Shown here in pieces: positions 33,818-44,500 of a stretch of DNA of 64,000 nucleotides. The notes below the pieces were generated by a model. The model was not told the DNA's origin and ran no database searches. It saw nothing but the letters and a program-made list of their open reading frames with translations. The stretch's first letter is position 1; every line of letters begins with the position of its first letter. A program made the position numbers and the translations under genes. Source of the stretch: Chryseobacterium sp. CH21 (lineage in GTDB: Bacteria > Bacteroidota > Bacteroidia > Flavobacteriales > Weeksellaceae); the NCBI RefSeq assembly GCF_004119445.1, contig NZ_QICI01000051.1, forward strand, positions 54,799-118,798. Direction: 5' to 3'.

Positions 33818-36220
33818 TTATACAGAAGCTAATGTTGAATGTTCTTGTACAAAATTTTCTAACAGTTCTACTGCTTTGTCGTTTCCTCCTGCAAGGGTAA
33901 ATGTATTGCGGACTTCCTGAGCTGCCAATCTGTATTTCGGGTTTTCTAATAATTCAAAAACCGTTTCACGAAGGGCTTCTACACGGAGTCTTTTGTATCG
34001 GATGCTGATTCCGCAGCCTGCCTGTTCGATCAGTTTTGCAATGTGAAAGTGGTCATAAGCAATTGGAGTAATCAACATCGGTAATCCATTACGGAAAGTA
34101 TCGTTAACGGTATTGAAACCACCATGGCAAATTACCATATCCATGTGCTGCATCACTGCAGATTGAGGAACAAAGCTGTTCACAATAAAATTGTCCGGCC
34201 ATTCTTCAAAAATTTCCGGTGGAGTAGCAGCAATCACTGTAACGGGGTGGTCTTTAAATGCAGCGATGATTTTTTCAAAGAAAGCTTTTCTGATGTCTAC
34301 CAAAAGGGTTCCCAATGATACAAAGATCTTGGGAGTGGTAGAAGCATTCAGTTTATCCCAGTCAAATGGTGCATCGTTAGGGCGGCCTTTTACCGGACCT
34401 ACAAATTTCATATGAGACGGAACAGTTTCAAAACCAGCGAAAGCCTGTGAAGTAAACACCATATTCAGTTTGTGAGAATGAATGTAAATACCTTCTTCAT
34501 GAATGCCTACTTCTTTTTGAAGGTCTTTGATCAGGTTTTGCTGCCATTCCCAGATTTTAGGAGCACTTTTTTCCGTATCACCCATTACATCCGGTGGAAC
34601 AGGCGTTGTGGTGACACAAGGAATATTATGTTTATGAGCGAAAAGAGCCCCTCCGAAAGTAATGCAGTCATTCACAATCACATCCGGCATCCAGCTTTCT
34701 GTCAATCTGGTTAATCCCGGCATCATCATTTTAGCGAAAGGAACATAGGTTTCTTCGAGTGCCAGTTTCATTACTTCAGGTCCGGAGCATGCGGGTCCGT
34801 CATCCTGTCTTTTTAAAATACGGGCAATTTCCTCCTGATACGGAATAAGATCTTCTTCCGGATAGAAATAAGAACCTCCTTCAGGAATATGTTTGTTGTC
34901 TAAAGGCGTAATCCCGAACCATTTTACTTCGTGTCCGCGGGCAATTAAACTTGCTCCCACACTCAAAGTAGGACTTACATGTCCGAAAAACGGAGGAACC
35001 ACGAATAAAAATTTAGATGGTTTTTCAGGTTTTGAAGCTTTTGACAGAGCCTGTTCCAATAGGTTAGCAGCTGTAGCGGAACCTCCTGCTTCCACAAAAG
35101 ACTGACCTACTTTTTGAGCCGCTTCACGGTAGCTTGGATTGTTTAAAATCTGTTGTACCGCTTCTCTCAGATGATTGGCTTTAAATCTGTTAAAATTCAG
35201 ACGCTCACCCGCTTCGGTACGCACCACACGTCCTGCAACATGTGATTGATCATAAGCAATCGGAATGACTACCAAAGGAATCCCATGTGATAATGTTTCG
35301 GATACGGTATTGTGACCGCCATGGCAAACCACACCATCCAGATGAGACAACAGATCCAGTTGTGGAACCTGCTGATATACCATAAAGTTATCCGGCCACT
35401 GCTCGAAAAGTTGTGGATCGGAAACGACTACCACAGTCAAATCTTCATCTTTAAAGGCATCAACAACCTTTTGGAAAAATGCTTTTTTATGATCATGATC
35501 GAAGGTAGTTCCGATACTTACTAAAATCTTTTTGTTGTCTTTGCTTTTTAATTTTTCCCAGTCGAATTCACATGAAACACGTCTTTCCGCAAGAACCGGA
35601 CCTGTAAATTGGTATTGAGAAGGCAGATCATCCATTTCCCCAAAGAAATAATTCGATGTTAAAACAAGGGTCAACAGATCTGAAGTTGCCAAAGAGCGTT
35701 CTTCCTGGAAACCCAGTTCTTTCTGCAAATCAATGATTTGATTCACTTCCCATTCGTGTACTTTTGGAAGCTCATTCATGATTTTAATGGCTGCCGGAGC
35801 GGTAACGGAAGTCGCACAAGGAATTCCTAATGCCTTTGCGGCAACCGGAGCTGCAAATAACTGATGATCCCCGATAATCAAATCAGGCTGCTCTATTTTT
35901 AATAATGAAACAATTCCGTTATAACAATGTCTGTTCAGCGGGATAAGAACCTCTTCATAGAGGAACTTAACACTGTCGATTCCGTACACTACTTTTTTTG
36001 AAATGATATCAAGATATTGTTCACTGTCTTTCTTTTCTTCGTTGGTCTGATCATATTGGATCAGTAATAATTTTCCTCCCTCGGGAAGCTTAGCCTCTAA
36101 AGTCGGGTCAAGGCTGATCCAGGCTACTTCATGTCCTCTTTCCAGCAGGGTAGCACCGATGCTTAAGGTAGGGTTGACATGTCCTGTCAATGGTGGAACT
36201 ATAAATGCAAATTTAGCCAT
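33818..36220 (-). CDS. Two GT1-type glycosyltransferases fused in one chain
   Basis: 800 aa made of two complete UGT/MGT-like (GT1, GT-B fold) enzymes. Half one starts FAFIVPPLTGHVNPTLSIGA and has the sugar-nucleotide motif VVCHGGHNTVSETLSHGIPL with IAYDQSH. Half two starts near residue 405 (FLFVVPPFFGHVSPTLSVGA) and has VICHGGFNTVNDTFRNGLPM with IAYDHFH. The sugar-contacting D-Q of half one is D-H in half two, so the donors may differ. Typical bacterial members are about 400 aa and act on polyketides, carotenoids or lipids; here both sugars would be added by one protein. It overlaps the hydrolase gene by 8 bases. Confidence 0.9.
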   Translation of the reverse strand: MAKFAFIVPPLTGHVNPTLSIGATLLERGHEVAWISLDPTLEAKLPEGGKLLLIQYDQTNEEKKDSEQYLDIISKKVVYGIDSVKFLYEEVLIPLNRHCYNGIVSLLKIEQPDLIIGDHQLFAAPVAAKALGIPCATSVTAPAAIKIMNELPKVHEWEVNQIIDLQKELGFQEERSLATSDLLTLVLTSNYFFGEMDDLPSQYQFTGPVLAERRVSCEFDWEKLKSKDNKKILVSIGTTFDHDHKKAFFQKVVDAFKDEDLTVVVVSDPQLFEQWPDNFMVYQQVPQLDLLSHLDGVVCHGGHNTVSETLSHGIPLVVIPIAYDQSHVAGRVVRTEAGERLNFNRFKANHLREAVQQILNNPSYREAAQKVGQSFVEAGGSATAANLLEQALSKASKPEKPSKFLFVVPPFFGHVSPTLSVGASLIARGHEVKWFGITPLDNKHIPEGGSYFYPEEDLIPYQEEIARILKRQDDGPACSGPEVMKLALEETYVPFAKMMMPGLTRLTESWMPDVIVNDCITFGGALFAHKHNIPCVTTTPVPPDVMGDTEKSAPKIWEWQQNLIKDLQKEVGIHEEGIYIHSHKLNMVFTSQAFAGFETVPSHMKFVGPVKGRPNDAPFDWDKLNASTTPKIFVSLGTLLVDIRKAFFEKIIAAFKDHPVTVIAATPPEIFEEWPDNFIVNSFVPQSAVMQHMDMVICHGGFNTVNDTFRNGLPMLITPIAYDHFHIAKLIEQAGCGISIRYKRLRVEALRETVFELLENPKYRLAAQEVRNTFTLAGGNDKAVELLENFVQEHSTLASV

Positions 36221-36995
36221 GGTTTTGTGTTAAAATTTTAGATAAAAATTGAGCAATCGTTTCAGCAATGAGCTGAGGTTCCTGAATAGGAATATTGTGA
36301 TCACCCGGAATTAATTCAAGTTCAGACTGGTTGATTTTAGATTGCAGCCACTCACCGGTAGGTCTGCAGTTGGAATCAGCGCCATAAAGCAATAGAGTAG
36401 AAGCCGTCAACTTACTAAAGTCGGTTTCACCCAGGAAATGTTTTTCCTTAATCATATCTGCTTTAATGCTGGTCTGGTTAAACAGAAATTCATACATACG
36501 GTGGTTCTTTTCCATTTGTCTTTTGCCCATCTGCACTTTGGTGGTGTCTGTAAAGTTGGCTACGTAATGCTCAAGAAATTCTTTGCTGTATTCATCAATG
36601 ATGTTACGGGCTTTTTCGTCCTGAGGATCCGGAGCTTCCATGACAACAAGCTGATTCACACGGTCAGGATATTCCAAAGCTGTCTTCAGCGCAATAAGCC
36701 CTCCAAAGCTATAGCCTACAAGGTGTACATTTTCCAGTTGAAGGTGATCTATTAAACCTATTAAATCGGATGACATGTTGTCAAGATCGTACCCATCCAA
36801 AAAGCGTTCACTCATTCCATGACTTTTCAGATCGTACATCACTACATTGAAATGCCTGGCCAGCACAGGGGCAATATTAAAATAATAAATGGACAGGTTA
36901 CTGAACATACCGTGGATGAGTACCACGGTTTGTTCGGCTCCTTTGTTGAGTTCCTGTATATGAACTTGTCTGTTATTGACAGTGATTATTGGCAT
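36213..36995 (-). CDS. Alpha/beta hydrolase (thioesterase-like) of the polyketide operon
   Basis: 260 aa, no signal peptide. Catalytic features: oxyanion-hole LIHGMFSN, nucleophile Ser in VGYSFGGLIAL, Asp in LLYGADSNCRP, and His in PGDHNIPIQEP. Proteins like this act as standalone type II thioesterases or lipases. In this operon, between the ACP and the glycosyltransferase, release or editing of the acyl chain from the ACP is the likely job. Its start overlaps the ACP gene end by 10 bases. Confidence 0.85.
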   Translation of the reverse strand: MPIITVNNRQVHIQELNKGAEQTVVLIHGMFSNLSIYYFNIAPVLARHFNVVMYDLKSHGMSERFLDGYDLDNMSSDLIGLIDHLQLENVHLVGYSFGGLIALKTALEYPDRVNQLVVMEAPDPQDEKARNIIDEYSKEFLEHYVANFTDTTKVQMGKRQMEKNHRMYEFLFNQTSIKADMIKEKHFLGETDFSKLTASTLLLYGADSNCRPTGEWLQSKINQSELELIPGDHNIPIQEPQLIAETIAQFLSKILTQNHG

Positions 36996-37258
36996 TCGTA
37001 GATATAATTGATGATCATACTAAGGTCAAGATTAATCAGCTGGTCAAGATCCATAGATGATAACCAACCTGTAAAGTCGATCTGATCGCCAAAATGCGCC
37101 TTGATCTTTTCAGAGAAAGAGACAATCTCGATGCTGTCCATTTCAAGATCTTTGGTGAATGAACTTTCAGGAGTAATATCCATCTCTTCTACAAATTCAG
37201 CACCTATCACTTCAGTAATAAAACCTTTTAATAAAGTAAAAAGTTCTTCGTGGTTCAT
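36986..37258 (-). CDS. Free acyl carrier protein
   Basis: About 90 aa from the ATG at 37258 (MNHEELFTLLKGF). An ATG at 37285 that overlaps the megasynthase end would add nine residues. The phosphopantetheine serine is in DLEMDSIEIVSF, within a normal acidic helix-II context. It is an extra carrier next to the tandem ACPs of the large megasynthase; it may hold the finished chain for the hydrolase or for the PapA-like enzymes. The PPTase domain at the end of the preceding gene probably activates it. Confidence 0.88.
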   Translation of the reverse strand: MNHEELFTLLKGFITEVIGAEFVEEMDITPESSFTKDLEMDSIEIVSFSEKIKAHFGDQIDFTGWLSSMDLDQLINLDLSMIINYIYECQ

Positions 37259-37272
37259 TTTTAATGTTGCGT

Positions 37273-40200
37273 TTACAGTGTCCATCCGATAATATAATTT
37301 TTATGTTTAATAGTTTTGATTTCAATGTTGTTGATCCACAGGTGATCGTCTTTTATCATTTCGACTTCGAAGGCTTTAGGATTTCCTTTCAGTCCGGTTC
37401 CTAAGAACTTTCCGTAAGCTTCTTTGGCTACCCAGAATCGGGTGGTCCATTCTGCCTGATCTCTGTCTTTTAATAAGGCTAATTCTTTGTCAGTAAATAC
37501 CATGTCGTAGAATCCTGAACTGCGTTCTTCCATGAGTTCCATATCAATTCCTACAGATTTTCCATATCTCGCGATTCCAACGGCTTCTTTTCCTTTGTGG
37601 GCCAATGAAATATGAATGTCTTCTGTAAAATCACTGATGAGGTAAGGTTTCCCCACTTCATCGGAACGGATTTCAAAGGTGATCGGGAAGCAGGCATGAT
37701 TTTTTTCCTGACGGAGAAGGTTTCTTACAGCATCTTTCACTGCTACACGGCTTACCATCCAGTTTTTCTTCTTGTTGGGTAATAACTGTTGATGGTGCTG
37801 TTTTTCTGTCTGGTTGAAATATCTTTTCAGGATAAAATCCCATGAAGCGACTCTTGTATAGGCCTGATGAAAGAAGAAAACTTCAGGAGCAATCTCTTCC
37901 GAAAGTCTGTTGTGCAGCGGTGACATGGAAACATTCCATAAAGCGGCATCAATTTCCAGTCTTCTGTTTTGCCAGCCTGTAATGGCACACCATACTTTTC
38001 CGTCTCTTTTCAGGATGATATCTGCGATGGCAAATTCATCATTAAGCTCAGTCAGCATACAGGTACATTCAAAAATACCTTCCTGATCATGCATATCACC
38101 GAAGAATTCAATATCTCTGATTTTCACAGGAAATGCAATACGGTCTTTTACCAAAGTAAGCTGAAGCCAAAGCCCGAATAGCTGCCCTGCATTATCCAGT
38201 AAAGAACCTTTACCACCGTTTCCTTTTATTTTTCCGATGATTCCCTTGTCTCCAACGGCTGAAACTTCCGTAATTCCCTGGTATTTATCTCCATGGAACA
38301 TGTGCATGTCATAGATTTCTTCAGGGGTTCTTTCGATAGGTAAAAGATGACCGATGGAAAGATTGAAATCAGGTGTCGGAACAGGACCCGATTTTAAAAC
38401 TACTTCTGCGTTGGCAAAGTTTTCAATATCGAGATAAGCATGATTTTGTGAACGCCATTCTCCTTTTACGGTTTTTTCGAAAGGTTTAGCTACGTTCATC
38501 CATTGGAATACGCTTACGTTCATGATTTTATGAACCAGTGTTCCAGGAATTTCGGCTTCTGCAATTTCTGCAAGTTGTTCAAAGATCATCGTCATCGGAA
38601 TAACCGGTTCCATATCTGCTACATGAGCCCAGCCTTTTGGCTGTCTCAATAAGCTATGGTCGATCAGGTAAGGATGACTTTCCAGGGTTACAAACAAATC
38701 TTTTGAGAAGGTTGTACTTGTTGGTGCTTTTTGAACAGGATGAGCTACAGGTGCGGGTCTTTGGATGGTGATTTCCGGACGGTTCTGGAATAAAGTCAAT
38801 ACTTCTTCCTGCATACGGATCATATCCGCAACGTTATCCTGAAATGCCTGTACCAGCGGATGTCCGCTTTTTGCAGTCGCAACGGAAGAGGCAGTATATT
38901 GTTTTGGCTTGTCAAAGGACTGAGCCAATGCTTTTACTTCTTTAAAATTGCGGATGATAGGCGAACCTAATTCCAGTTTAATGCCTTTTCCTGACGGTCT
39001 TTTCGAATGATTCTGAATCTCCAGAAAGTCAAGAGCAATCGTTTTTCCTTCTACAAATAAAGAAGCCACTACACGCTGTAACTGAGCTAATGCAGAACGG
39101 GTTGGAACGCTGGATGCGATGGTACTGAAAGCTTTTCCCTTCAAAGTATCATCAATAAATCCAATCAGACCACCAGTTCCGACTTGAATGAAAACTCTTG
39201 CGCCTTCTTCGTATAATTTATCGGTCAGTTCACGGAAACGAACAGGTTCAACCAAATGCTCTGCACTCAGTTTTCTGATCGCTGCCTGATCTGCAGGATA
39301 AGGTTCTAAGGTGGTAGCAGACCACAATGGAATTTTCGTCTGCTGGAACTGTGCTTTTTCCATTCCGGCAAGGATTACATCCAGTTTATCAGCGATAAAA
39401 GGAGAGTGGAATCCGGATTGGAATGGTAGTACCTGATGGAAAATCTGTTTTGCTTTTAATAAATGAACCAATTCATCCAGAGCGGCATTGCTCCCACAAA
39501 GAATCACCTGATTGGGGCAGTTGTCATTGGAAACATAAAGGTTTGAAATTTCAGCAATAAAAGGTTTTATCACCTCAATTCCGGCTCCTATGGCGATGAA
39601 CTTGGAATCTTTTAATTCAAAAGTTTCAGGATTCAGCACATCAATTAAAGCTTTTACAGAGTTTACTTCTGCTAATTCAGAAGAGTAACCCGCCAGCCAT
39701 TCTCCTAAACTGTGTCCTGCATTCATATCCGGGATAATTCCCAACTTTTTCAGTGAATTATCAAGGATACTGCAGTTGTTGAAAACGTTTAAAGCATCGG
39801 TTAAAAGTCCTTCACCTTCCGTTTCGATAGGAGCTGTTAATCCGAAATAACGGGTTACAGTTTCTACCTCACCTTTTGCCAGTCCGTCTAGTCCTGGGAA
39901 TACAAAGGCTACTTTACCGCCATCTTTTAATAATGGGGTAGAAGTGTACCAGATATCCTGTTTGTTTTTCCATGTGATATTCTTGGAAACAATTTTAATG
40001 GCTTTTTCTAATCTTGCGGGCGTAGGATCGAATAGGGCAACCCTAAAATTTCCTTCACCAATCGCTGTTTCATTATTTTGTAATGCGGAAAGCAGTTCTT
40101 CATGGGTAGGTCTTGCCAAGATCAATACCTTATCTTTTTTCGGCATATCATAACCTTCCAAAACAACGTGGGCATTGATTCCTCCGAATCCGAAAGCATT

Positions 40201-41523
40201 CACTGCCGCTACTTTTGGCAGCCCTGTTTTTGACCAGTTTTTGGCTTCCTGTACAGGTTCAAACCTTGTATTCTGCATCTCCGAAGTCGGATTTTCGCAA
40301 TATAGGGTTGGTGGTAAAGTATCGTGATGTAATGCTAAACAGGTTTTAATTAATCCTGCAATTCCGGCAGCTGGCATAGCATGTCCGATATTGGACTTTA
40401 CAGATCCGATACCCGCAGCCGGAGTTGCTTCTTCTTTTCCGAAGAACTGAGCTAAGGTCTGAAGTTCTGTTTTATCTCCAAGGGGTGTTCCTGTACCATG
40501 AGCTTCAAGATATCCCACTTTATTTTTATCTAAATCAGCATTGATCCAGGCTTGTTCCAAAGCCTTTAACTGACCTTTTACGGATGGGCTCATTACGCTG
40601 GTACCTGTACCATCGCTGCTTACACCCACCCCTTTGATCACGGCATAGATTTTATCCTGATCACGAACGGCATCTTCCAGTCTTTTTAAGACTACAAAGC
40701 CACAACCTTCACCGATCAATAAACCGTCAGCATCCATACTGAACGGCTTGATCTGTTGTTGGCGGGACATAGCTCCCAGCTGGGCGAAAATACTCCAGAA
40801 AGCAGCATTTTGTCCTGTGTGTACGCCTCCTGCGATCATGATATCAGAACGGCCTCTCTGAAGTTCCTGTACAGCATGATCTACAGCAATTAAAGCAGAA
40901 GCACAAGCGGCATCTACAGTGAAGGCAGCACCTCCTAAATTGAAGCGGTTGGCCACAAGAGAGGCAACAAGATTGGGAATTAATCCCATCGCAGTATCGG
41001 CTGCAAAACGTCCTTTGCGTTGTTGAAAAGCATGTTTTACTTTTTCAATATCTGCAGAAGAAACCTGAGGCAGCAATTCCTGTAATAACGAAGAAATCTG
41101 TTCTCCGGTTCTTACGATCTCGATGGCACGGGTAGCGCCCGGACCTGTATAGTTTCCTTTACCAATAATGATGCCTGTTTTTTCAAGGGAAATATTTTTC
41201 TGAAATACGCCTGCATCTTCCAGTGCTTTCTGTACCAGATCAAGGGTAAGCAAATGGTCAGGTTCCGTTCCTTCCACAGCCAATGGCAGAATACCAAATG
41301 CGGTAGGATCGAAAGTATAATCAGGGATGAATCCTCCGCGCTGACAGTAAAAACGGTCAACGGGGCTTGTGGCATCACTGAAATGAACCGGATCTATCCG
41401 ATCCGCCGGAGCCAGCTCGGTAGAATCAACTTTATTGACAATATTCTGCCAAAAAGTGTTGGCATCCTGTGCCCCGGGAAAGACACAGGATAGACCAATT
41501 ACAGCAACATCTGTTTTTTTCAT
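37273..41523 (-). CDS. Type I polyketide/PUFA-like synthase, KS-AT-DH-PPTase
   Basis: 1416 aa. The KS (1-460) has its full triad: Cys207 (VDAACASAL), His342 (EAHGTGT) and His381 (NIGHAM). The AT (535-810) has Ser605 in GHSLGEW and His706 in FHSPF. A hot-dog dehydratase-like region (940-1190) starts ESHPYLIDHSLL and has LLDNAGQLFG. A Sfp-type phosphopantetheinyl transferase ends the protein (GIDMELME about 1325-1332; FWVAKEAYGKF about 1363-1373). There is no ACP or KR in this chain, so it must work with the next megasynthase. A built-in C-terminal PPTase recalls enediyne PKSs and some PUFA synthases. It lies 19 bases downstream of the 2.3-k-aa gene. Confidence 0.92.
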   Translation of the reverse strand: MKKTDVAVIGLSCVFPGAQDANTFWQNIVNKVDSTELAPADRIDPVHFSDATSPVDRFYCQRGGFIPDYTFDPTAFGILPLAVEGTEPDHLLTLDLVQKALEDAGVFQKNISLEKTGIIIGKGNYTGPGATRAIEIVRTGEQISSLLQELLPQVSSADIEKVKHAFQQRKGRFAADTAMGLIPNLVASLVANRFNLGGAAFTVDAACASALIAVDHAVQELQRGRSDIMIAGGVHTGQNAAFWSIFAQLGAMSRQQQIKPFSMDADGLLIGEGCGFVVLKRLEDAVRDQDKIYAVIKGVGVSSDGTGTSVMSPSVKGQLKALEQAWINADLDKNKVGYLEAHGTGTPLGDKTELQTLAQFFGKEEATPAAGIGSVKSNIGHAMPAAGIAGLIKTCLALHHDTLPPTLYCENPTSEMQNTRFEPVQEAKNWSKTGLPKVAAVNAFGFGGINAHVVLEGYDMPKKDKVLILARPTHEELLSALQNNETAIGEGNFRVALFDPTPARLEKAIKIVSKNITWKNKQDIWYTSTPLLKDGGKVAFVFPGLDGLAKGEVETVTRYFGLTAPIETEGEGLLTDALNVFNNCSILDNSLKKLGIIPDMNAGHSLGEWLAGYSSELAEVNSVKALIDVLNPETFELKDSKFIAIGAGIEVIKPFIAEISNLYVSNDNCPNQVILCGSNAALDELVHLLKAKQIFHQVLPFQSGFHSPFIADKLDVILAGMEKAQFQQTKIPLWSATTLEPYPADQAAIRKLSAEHLVEPVRFRELTDKLYEEGARVFIQVGTGGLIGFIDDTLKGKAFSTIASSVPTRSALAQLQRVVASLFVEGKTIALDFLEIQNHSKRPSGKGIKLELGSPIIRNFKEVKALAQSFDKPKQYTASSVATAKSGHPLVQAFQDNVADMIRMQEEVLTLFQNRPEITIQRPAPVAHPVQKAPTSTTFSKDLFVTLESHPYLIDHSLLRQPKGWAHVADMEPVIPMTMIFEQLAEIAEAEIPGTLVHKIMNVSVFQWMNVAKPFEKTVKGEWRSQNHAYLDIENFANAEVVLKSGPVPTPDFNLSIGHLLPIERTPEEIYDMHMFHGDKYQGITEVSAVGDKGIIGKIKGNGGKGSLLDNAGQLFGLWLQLTLVKDRIAFPVKIRDIEFFGDMHDQEGIFECTCMLTELNDEFAIADIILKRDGKVWCAITGWQNRRLEIDAALWNVSMSPLHNRLSEEIAPEVFFFHQAYTRVASWDFILKRYFNQTEKQHHQQLLPNKKKNWMVSRVAVKDAVRNLLRQEKNHACFPITFEIRSDEVGKPYLISDFTEDIHISLAHKGKEAVGIARYGKSVGIDMELMEERSSGFYDMVFTDKELALLKDRDQAEWTTRFWVAKEAYGKFLGTGLKGNPKAFEVEMIKDDHLWINNIEIKTIKHKNYIIGWTL

Positions 41524-41542
41524 ACTTAGTTTATACAGTGTT

Positions 41543-44500
41543 TTACCAATTATTTCCTGACATGATCAGCACCTGGCTTTCCGTTCCGTATTTAATCTCG
41601 TTAAGGAAGATTTCTTTTCCTTCATCCAATGGAATCATAGAAATACCTCTGCGTTCGTATTCTGATTCAAGGGTGGAAGAAACCATTCCGGCACCTTTCC
41701 ATGGCCCCCAGTTGATAGAGATTACTTTTCCTTTTAATCTTTTGTTTAAAGCATTCGCGTAATCATCCAGTACGCTGTTGGCCGCAGCATAATCTGTCTG
41801 CCCTTTGTTACCGTATACGGAAGCGATACTTGAGAATAATACTACAAACTGACAGTCTGAACGAAGTTGTTCTGCCAGTACACGAAGTGGTTTAACTTTG
41901 GTGTCAAATACACGTCCGAAAGAGCTTGTTGTCTTTTGTTTGAATAATTTATCTTCTAAAAGACCTGCACCATGAATCACTCCATCCAGACGGTTGTATT
42001 TTTCATAGATACTGCTGATCAGATTGCTTAAACCTTCTTCGTCACAAAGATCCAGTGATTGGTAAATGATGGTATTTCCAAGGTTTTCCATATCACGGAT
42101 GGTGCGCAGGATCTGATTATTTTTGAAAATCTTCGTCGTTTCTTTTTCTATTTCTGAAGGAGAAGTGAATTGACCAGACTTGATTAAGAAACCTCTGATT
42201 TCTTCTTTGGTTTTCATGCCTTCAAAGTCTTTCGCCGAAAGTTCATTTCTTGGGTCAGCTGATCTTCCTACCAGAATATAAGTACAAGGATAAGCCTGAG
42301 ACATGTGTTTTACCAACTCGGCAGTGATTCCCTGTGCGCCTCCCAATACCAAAACAACAGATTTCTGATCTAATTGGATGTGGGCTTCATGTAAGCTTGT
42401 TGATAATGGAGAGGGGATGATATCTACTTTATGTCTTTGATCATTTTTATAAATAACTTCAGCAGGTTTATCGTTGGTAAGAATCTCTTTCAATGTAATT
42501 TCAGCAATCTGATCTACTTCCTGAGGGGTGCTCAGGCTGATTAATCTACACGTTGTATTATCAAATTCTCTTGCTAAACTTTTGAAAAGTCCCGGATAGC
42601 CCTGATGATGACGTAATATGCTTGCATCTGTAATTTCCTGAAGGTGTGCTGGAATATCTGAGATCAGGTATACCCATTTTGCTTTATCAAAATCCAGTTT
42701 TTTGATCAGGTCTACGTGATCGATAATGCTTGGTTTATCAGCTGCTGAGAATAAATCCAGCATAATTAATCCGTCGATATTGGAAAGATCTTTTTCTGTA
42801 TCTACTAATTCTACAATGGCACCATGTTTTTCCAATGCATCTTTGATTGCTGAGGTTTGTTGGCTGTCATCTTGTGTAATGGCAAAACGTTTTCCCTGTA
42901 GTACTTCAGTATTTTGTACTTTAGAAGCATCGGTAGGAGTGATGTCAAAACGGAGACGTGACAATACATTTTGAGTTGGCTCTGTAGTATTTTCTTCTTT
43001 CACTTCCTGAGCTGCTTCGTTGGTTTCACCATTCATTTCGCTGATCCAGCTTGCCAGACCACGAAGGGTTTTAATGGCAGCCAGTTTTTCCATCACATCA
43101 TCAGCCTGTTCAAGGTTTTGACCAAACCCGATCTTAGTTTTAAGATCACCAATGATTTCCATACGTTTGATGGAGTCTATACTTAAATCCGCTTCCAAAT
43201 CAAGGTCAAGCCCTAACATTTCTTTCGGATAACCTGTTTTTTCGCTTACGATATTCAAGATGGCATTTTGAAGATCTTCAAGAGAGAATGCCGGTTGAGT
43301 TTGTGATTTTGAAACTATTGGTTCAGTTGCTGTTCCGTTTTTTTCAGGCGCAGCATTTGATTCAGATCCTGAAAATTCAGTAAGCCATGAAACCAATCCG
43401 CTTAATGTTTTTATTCCTGCAAGCTGTTCCATCACGGTATCTTCACTGATATTTCCGTTCCCAAGAGTTCCCAGTTCGTTACGAAGTGTTCCGATGATCT
43501 CAACTCTTTTAATAGAATCAATACTTAAATCTGCTTCCAGGTCCATTTCCATACCCAGCATTTCCTGAGGATATCCGGTTTTGTCACTTACCACCTGTAG
43601 TAATAAAGACTTGATATCTCTTGAAGGAGCTTGTTTTATAGCAGCTACAACTACAGGTCTTTCCTGCTGAACAGGCTGAACCGGAATGGTAGATATAGGC
43701 TGATGTGCAGCAGCGGGTGCTGGTGAATGGTATACAGGAGCAGGGAATGCCTGAGGATTCTGTCCCATAAAGGAAAGCATCACATCGCGCTGTGCCTGTA
43801 TCATTAATTTCATGCTGTTCAAATATTCCTGCAACATGCGTTCAGCAGTAGACTGAGCTTCCGTTGCGGGTGCCTGTGGGTTATTCGTAAAGTTATTCAT
43901 GGGAATTGGGTTTATAATTGGCAATGCACCATTAGATGGTAGATTACCAGTAGTTGGGTGGGCAGTCTGCCCGTTAACACGCCAGATAGCAGGGCTTTTT
44001 TTGTAAAGCTCAGGCTGGTTAAGATCAATGATCGTAACGCTTCTGCCGTCAAAAAGTTTATCAATGTTAAAGCTTCGGCCAGTTCCTAAATATTGTGCCA
44101 GCATACAAAGCAGATGACTGAATTTATTACGGCTGTTGTCTTCAACATATAAGGTCAGCTGATCTTTTTCCAGACAAGATTTGGTCAATCCGGTAAGTAC
44201 TTTTCCTGGTCCTACTTCGATGAAGATTCTTGCTCCGTCGTTATACATGGCCTGAAGCTGTTCTACAAATCTTACGGGCTGTACCAAATGATCAGTAAGT
44301 CTTTCTTTTATTTCTGATGGATTCGCCGGATATACTTCTGCTGTCGTATTGGACCACACAGGGATCTGCATTTCCTGGAAAGGAACGTCTTTTAAAACTT
44401 CTGCATATAAATCCTTGGATTTTGCCAATAACGGACTGTGGAATGCGCATGCAACCTCAAGTTTTTTAGCAGAAATACCTTCCTGTTTAAGAACTTCCAG

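Noticed and set aside
39944..40153. Short plus-strand frames antisense to the polyketide genes
   Set aside because: Shadows of the long conserved reading frames; no independent coding evidence.
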